From positions 124,001 to 188,000 of the forward strand of contig NZ_PHKV01000003.1 of the NCBI RefSeq assembly GCF_002846205.1: a stretch of DNA of 64,000 nt, given 5' to 3'. Shown here piece after piece: positions 63,808 to 64,000 of the stretch. The notes under the pieces were generated by a model that was not told where the DNA came from, did not search any database, and saw only the letters and a program-made list of their open reading frames with translations. Source of the stretch: Xanthomonas prunicola. Lineage in GTDB: Bacteria; Pseudomonadota; Gammaproteobacteria; Xanthomonadales; Xanthomonadaceae. Position 1 is the first letter of the stretch, and each line of letters begins with the position of its first letter. The position numbers and the translations under genes are program-made.

Positions 63808-64000
63808 TCAGGCCAATGCCGCCACCGCCACCGGCACACTCAACACGGCGATCAGGATGCCCAGTGCCGAAACCGTCAGCGCCCAGGCACCGAATGCGCG
63901 CGTACGCGCACAGCCGCTAGCGGCAGCCACCGCCTGCACTGCGCAGACCGACCACCACAGCGCGCCCAGCATCAGCAGCAAGACGCACGTCGCCAGCTGC
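63808..64000 (-). CDS. C-terminal end of a hydrophobic membrane protein (cut by window edge)
   Basis: An open frame enters from the right edge and stops with TGA at 63808-63810. The visible 63 residues are strongly hydrophobic with two segments (CVLLLMLGALWWSVCAVQAV and LTVSALGILIAVLSVPVAVA). No family is recognised. Reading direction matches the GST gene. Call limited by the missing N-terminus. Confidence 0.5.
   Translation of the reverse strand, partial: QLATCVLLLMLGALWWSVCAVQAVAAASGCARTRAFGAWALTVSALGILIAVLSVPVAVAALA

Overview
The window is a GC-rich chromosomal segment of a gammaproteobacterium, almost certainly Xanthomonas. Pointers are the tmRNA tag ANDDNYGSDFAIAA, the hrcA-grpE-dnaK-dnaJ order, the divergent fur/omlA(bamE) pair, the rnfH-ratA-smpB-ssrA neighbourhood, and GGGATT-type and GGCGGCAT-type intergenic repeats that I associate with Xanthomonas genomes. 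The genus call rests on recollection of gene order and repeats, not on a database search.

Layout. 1-8.4 kb: start of fumC (cut by the window edge), a CNNM/CBS membrane protein, a CAP-domain secreted protein, purB, a DUF3060-type lipoprotein, a PDZ-domain gene broken by a 7-base homopolymer, and roxA (ribosomal oxygenase with an unusual acidic tail) overlapping a GNAT acetyltransferase. 8.5-14.6 kb: sucA-sucB-lpd, encoding the 2-oxoglutarate dehydrogenase complex, with a hairpin repeat between sucB and lpd. 14.6-18 kb: LOG-family phosphoribohydrolase, YigZ/IMPACT protein and an ABC exporter. 18-23.3 kb: an OxyR-like LysR regulator without redox cysteines, followed by a compact ABC-HlyD-TolC cluster whose ABC protein has lost every ATPase motif; this is the strongest candidate for an undescribed system. 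23.3-26.1 kb: small conserved protein, a hairpin/DnaA-box cluster, tyrA and pdxY. 26.6-33.4 kb: dnaJ, dnaK, grpE and hrcA on the minus strand, with recN divergent. 33.7-39.3 kb: fur, bamE, rnfH, ratA, smpB, an 815-residue alpha/beta-hydrolase-subtilase fusion, and ssrA.

39.3-42.1 kb is a decayed integrative element in the 3' end of ssrA. It carries two broken tyrosine recombinases, a SinR/Cas2-like small protein, an orphan protein, and a 16/17 copy of the ssrA end at the far side, followed by what looks like the displaced ssrA terminator. 42-46 kb: small hypotheticals and two membrane-anchored GGDEF proteins. 46.3-55.2 kb: a MexEF-OprN-like RND efflux operon with two SDR oxidoreductase genes and a divergent LysR regulator. 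55.2-56 kb is a repeat-rich gap. 56-64 kb: OmpA-like lipoprotein, photolyase, dnaB (DnaA box just upstream), FMN reductase, asparagine synthetase, glutathione S-transferase, and the end of a membrane protein.

Most genes are housekeeping. The accessory content is the degenerate ABC cluster, the hydrolase-protease fusion, the ssrA island and the RND operon. No rRNA, tRNA, CRISPR array or intact insertion sequence was recognised.
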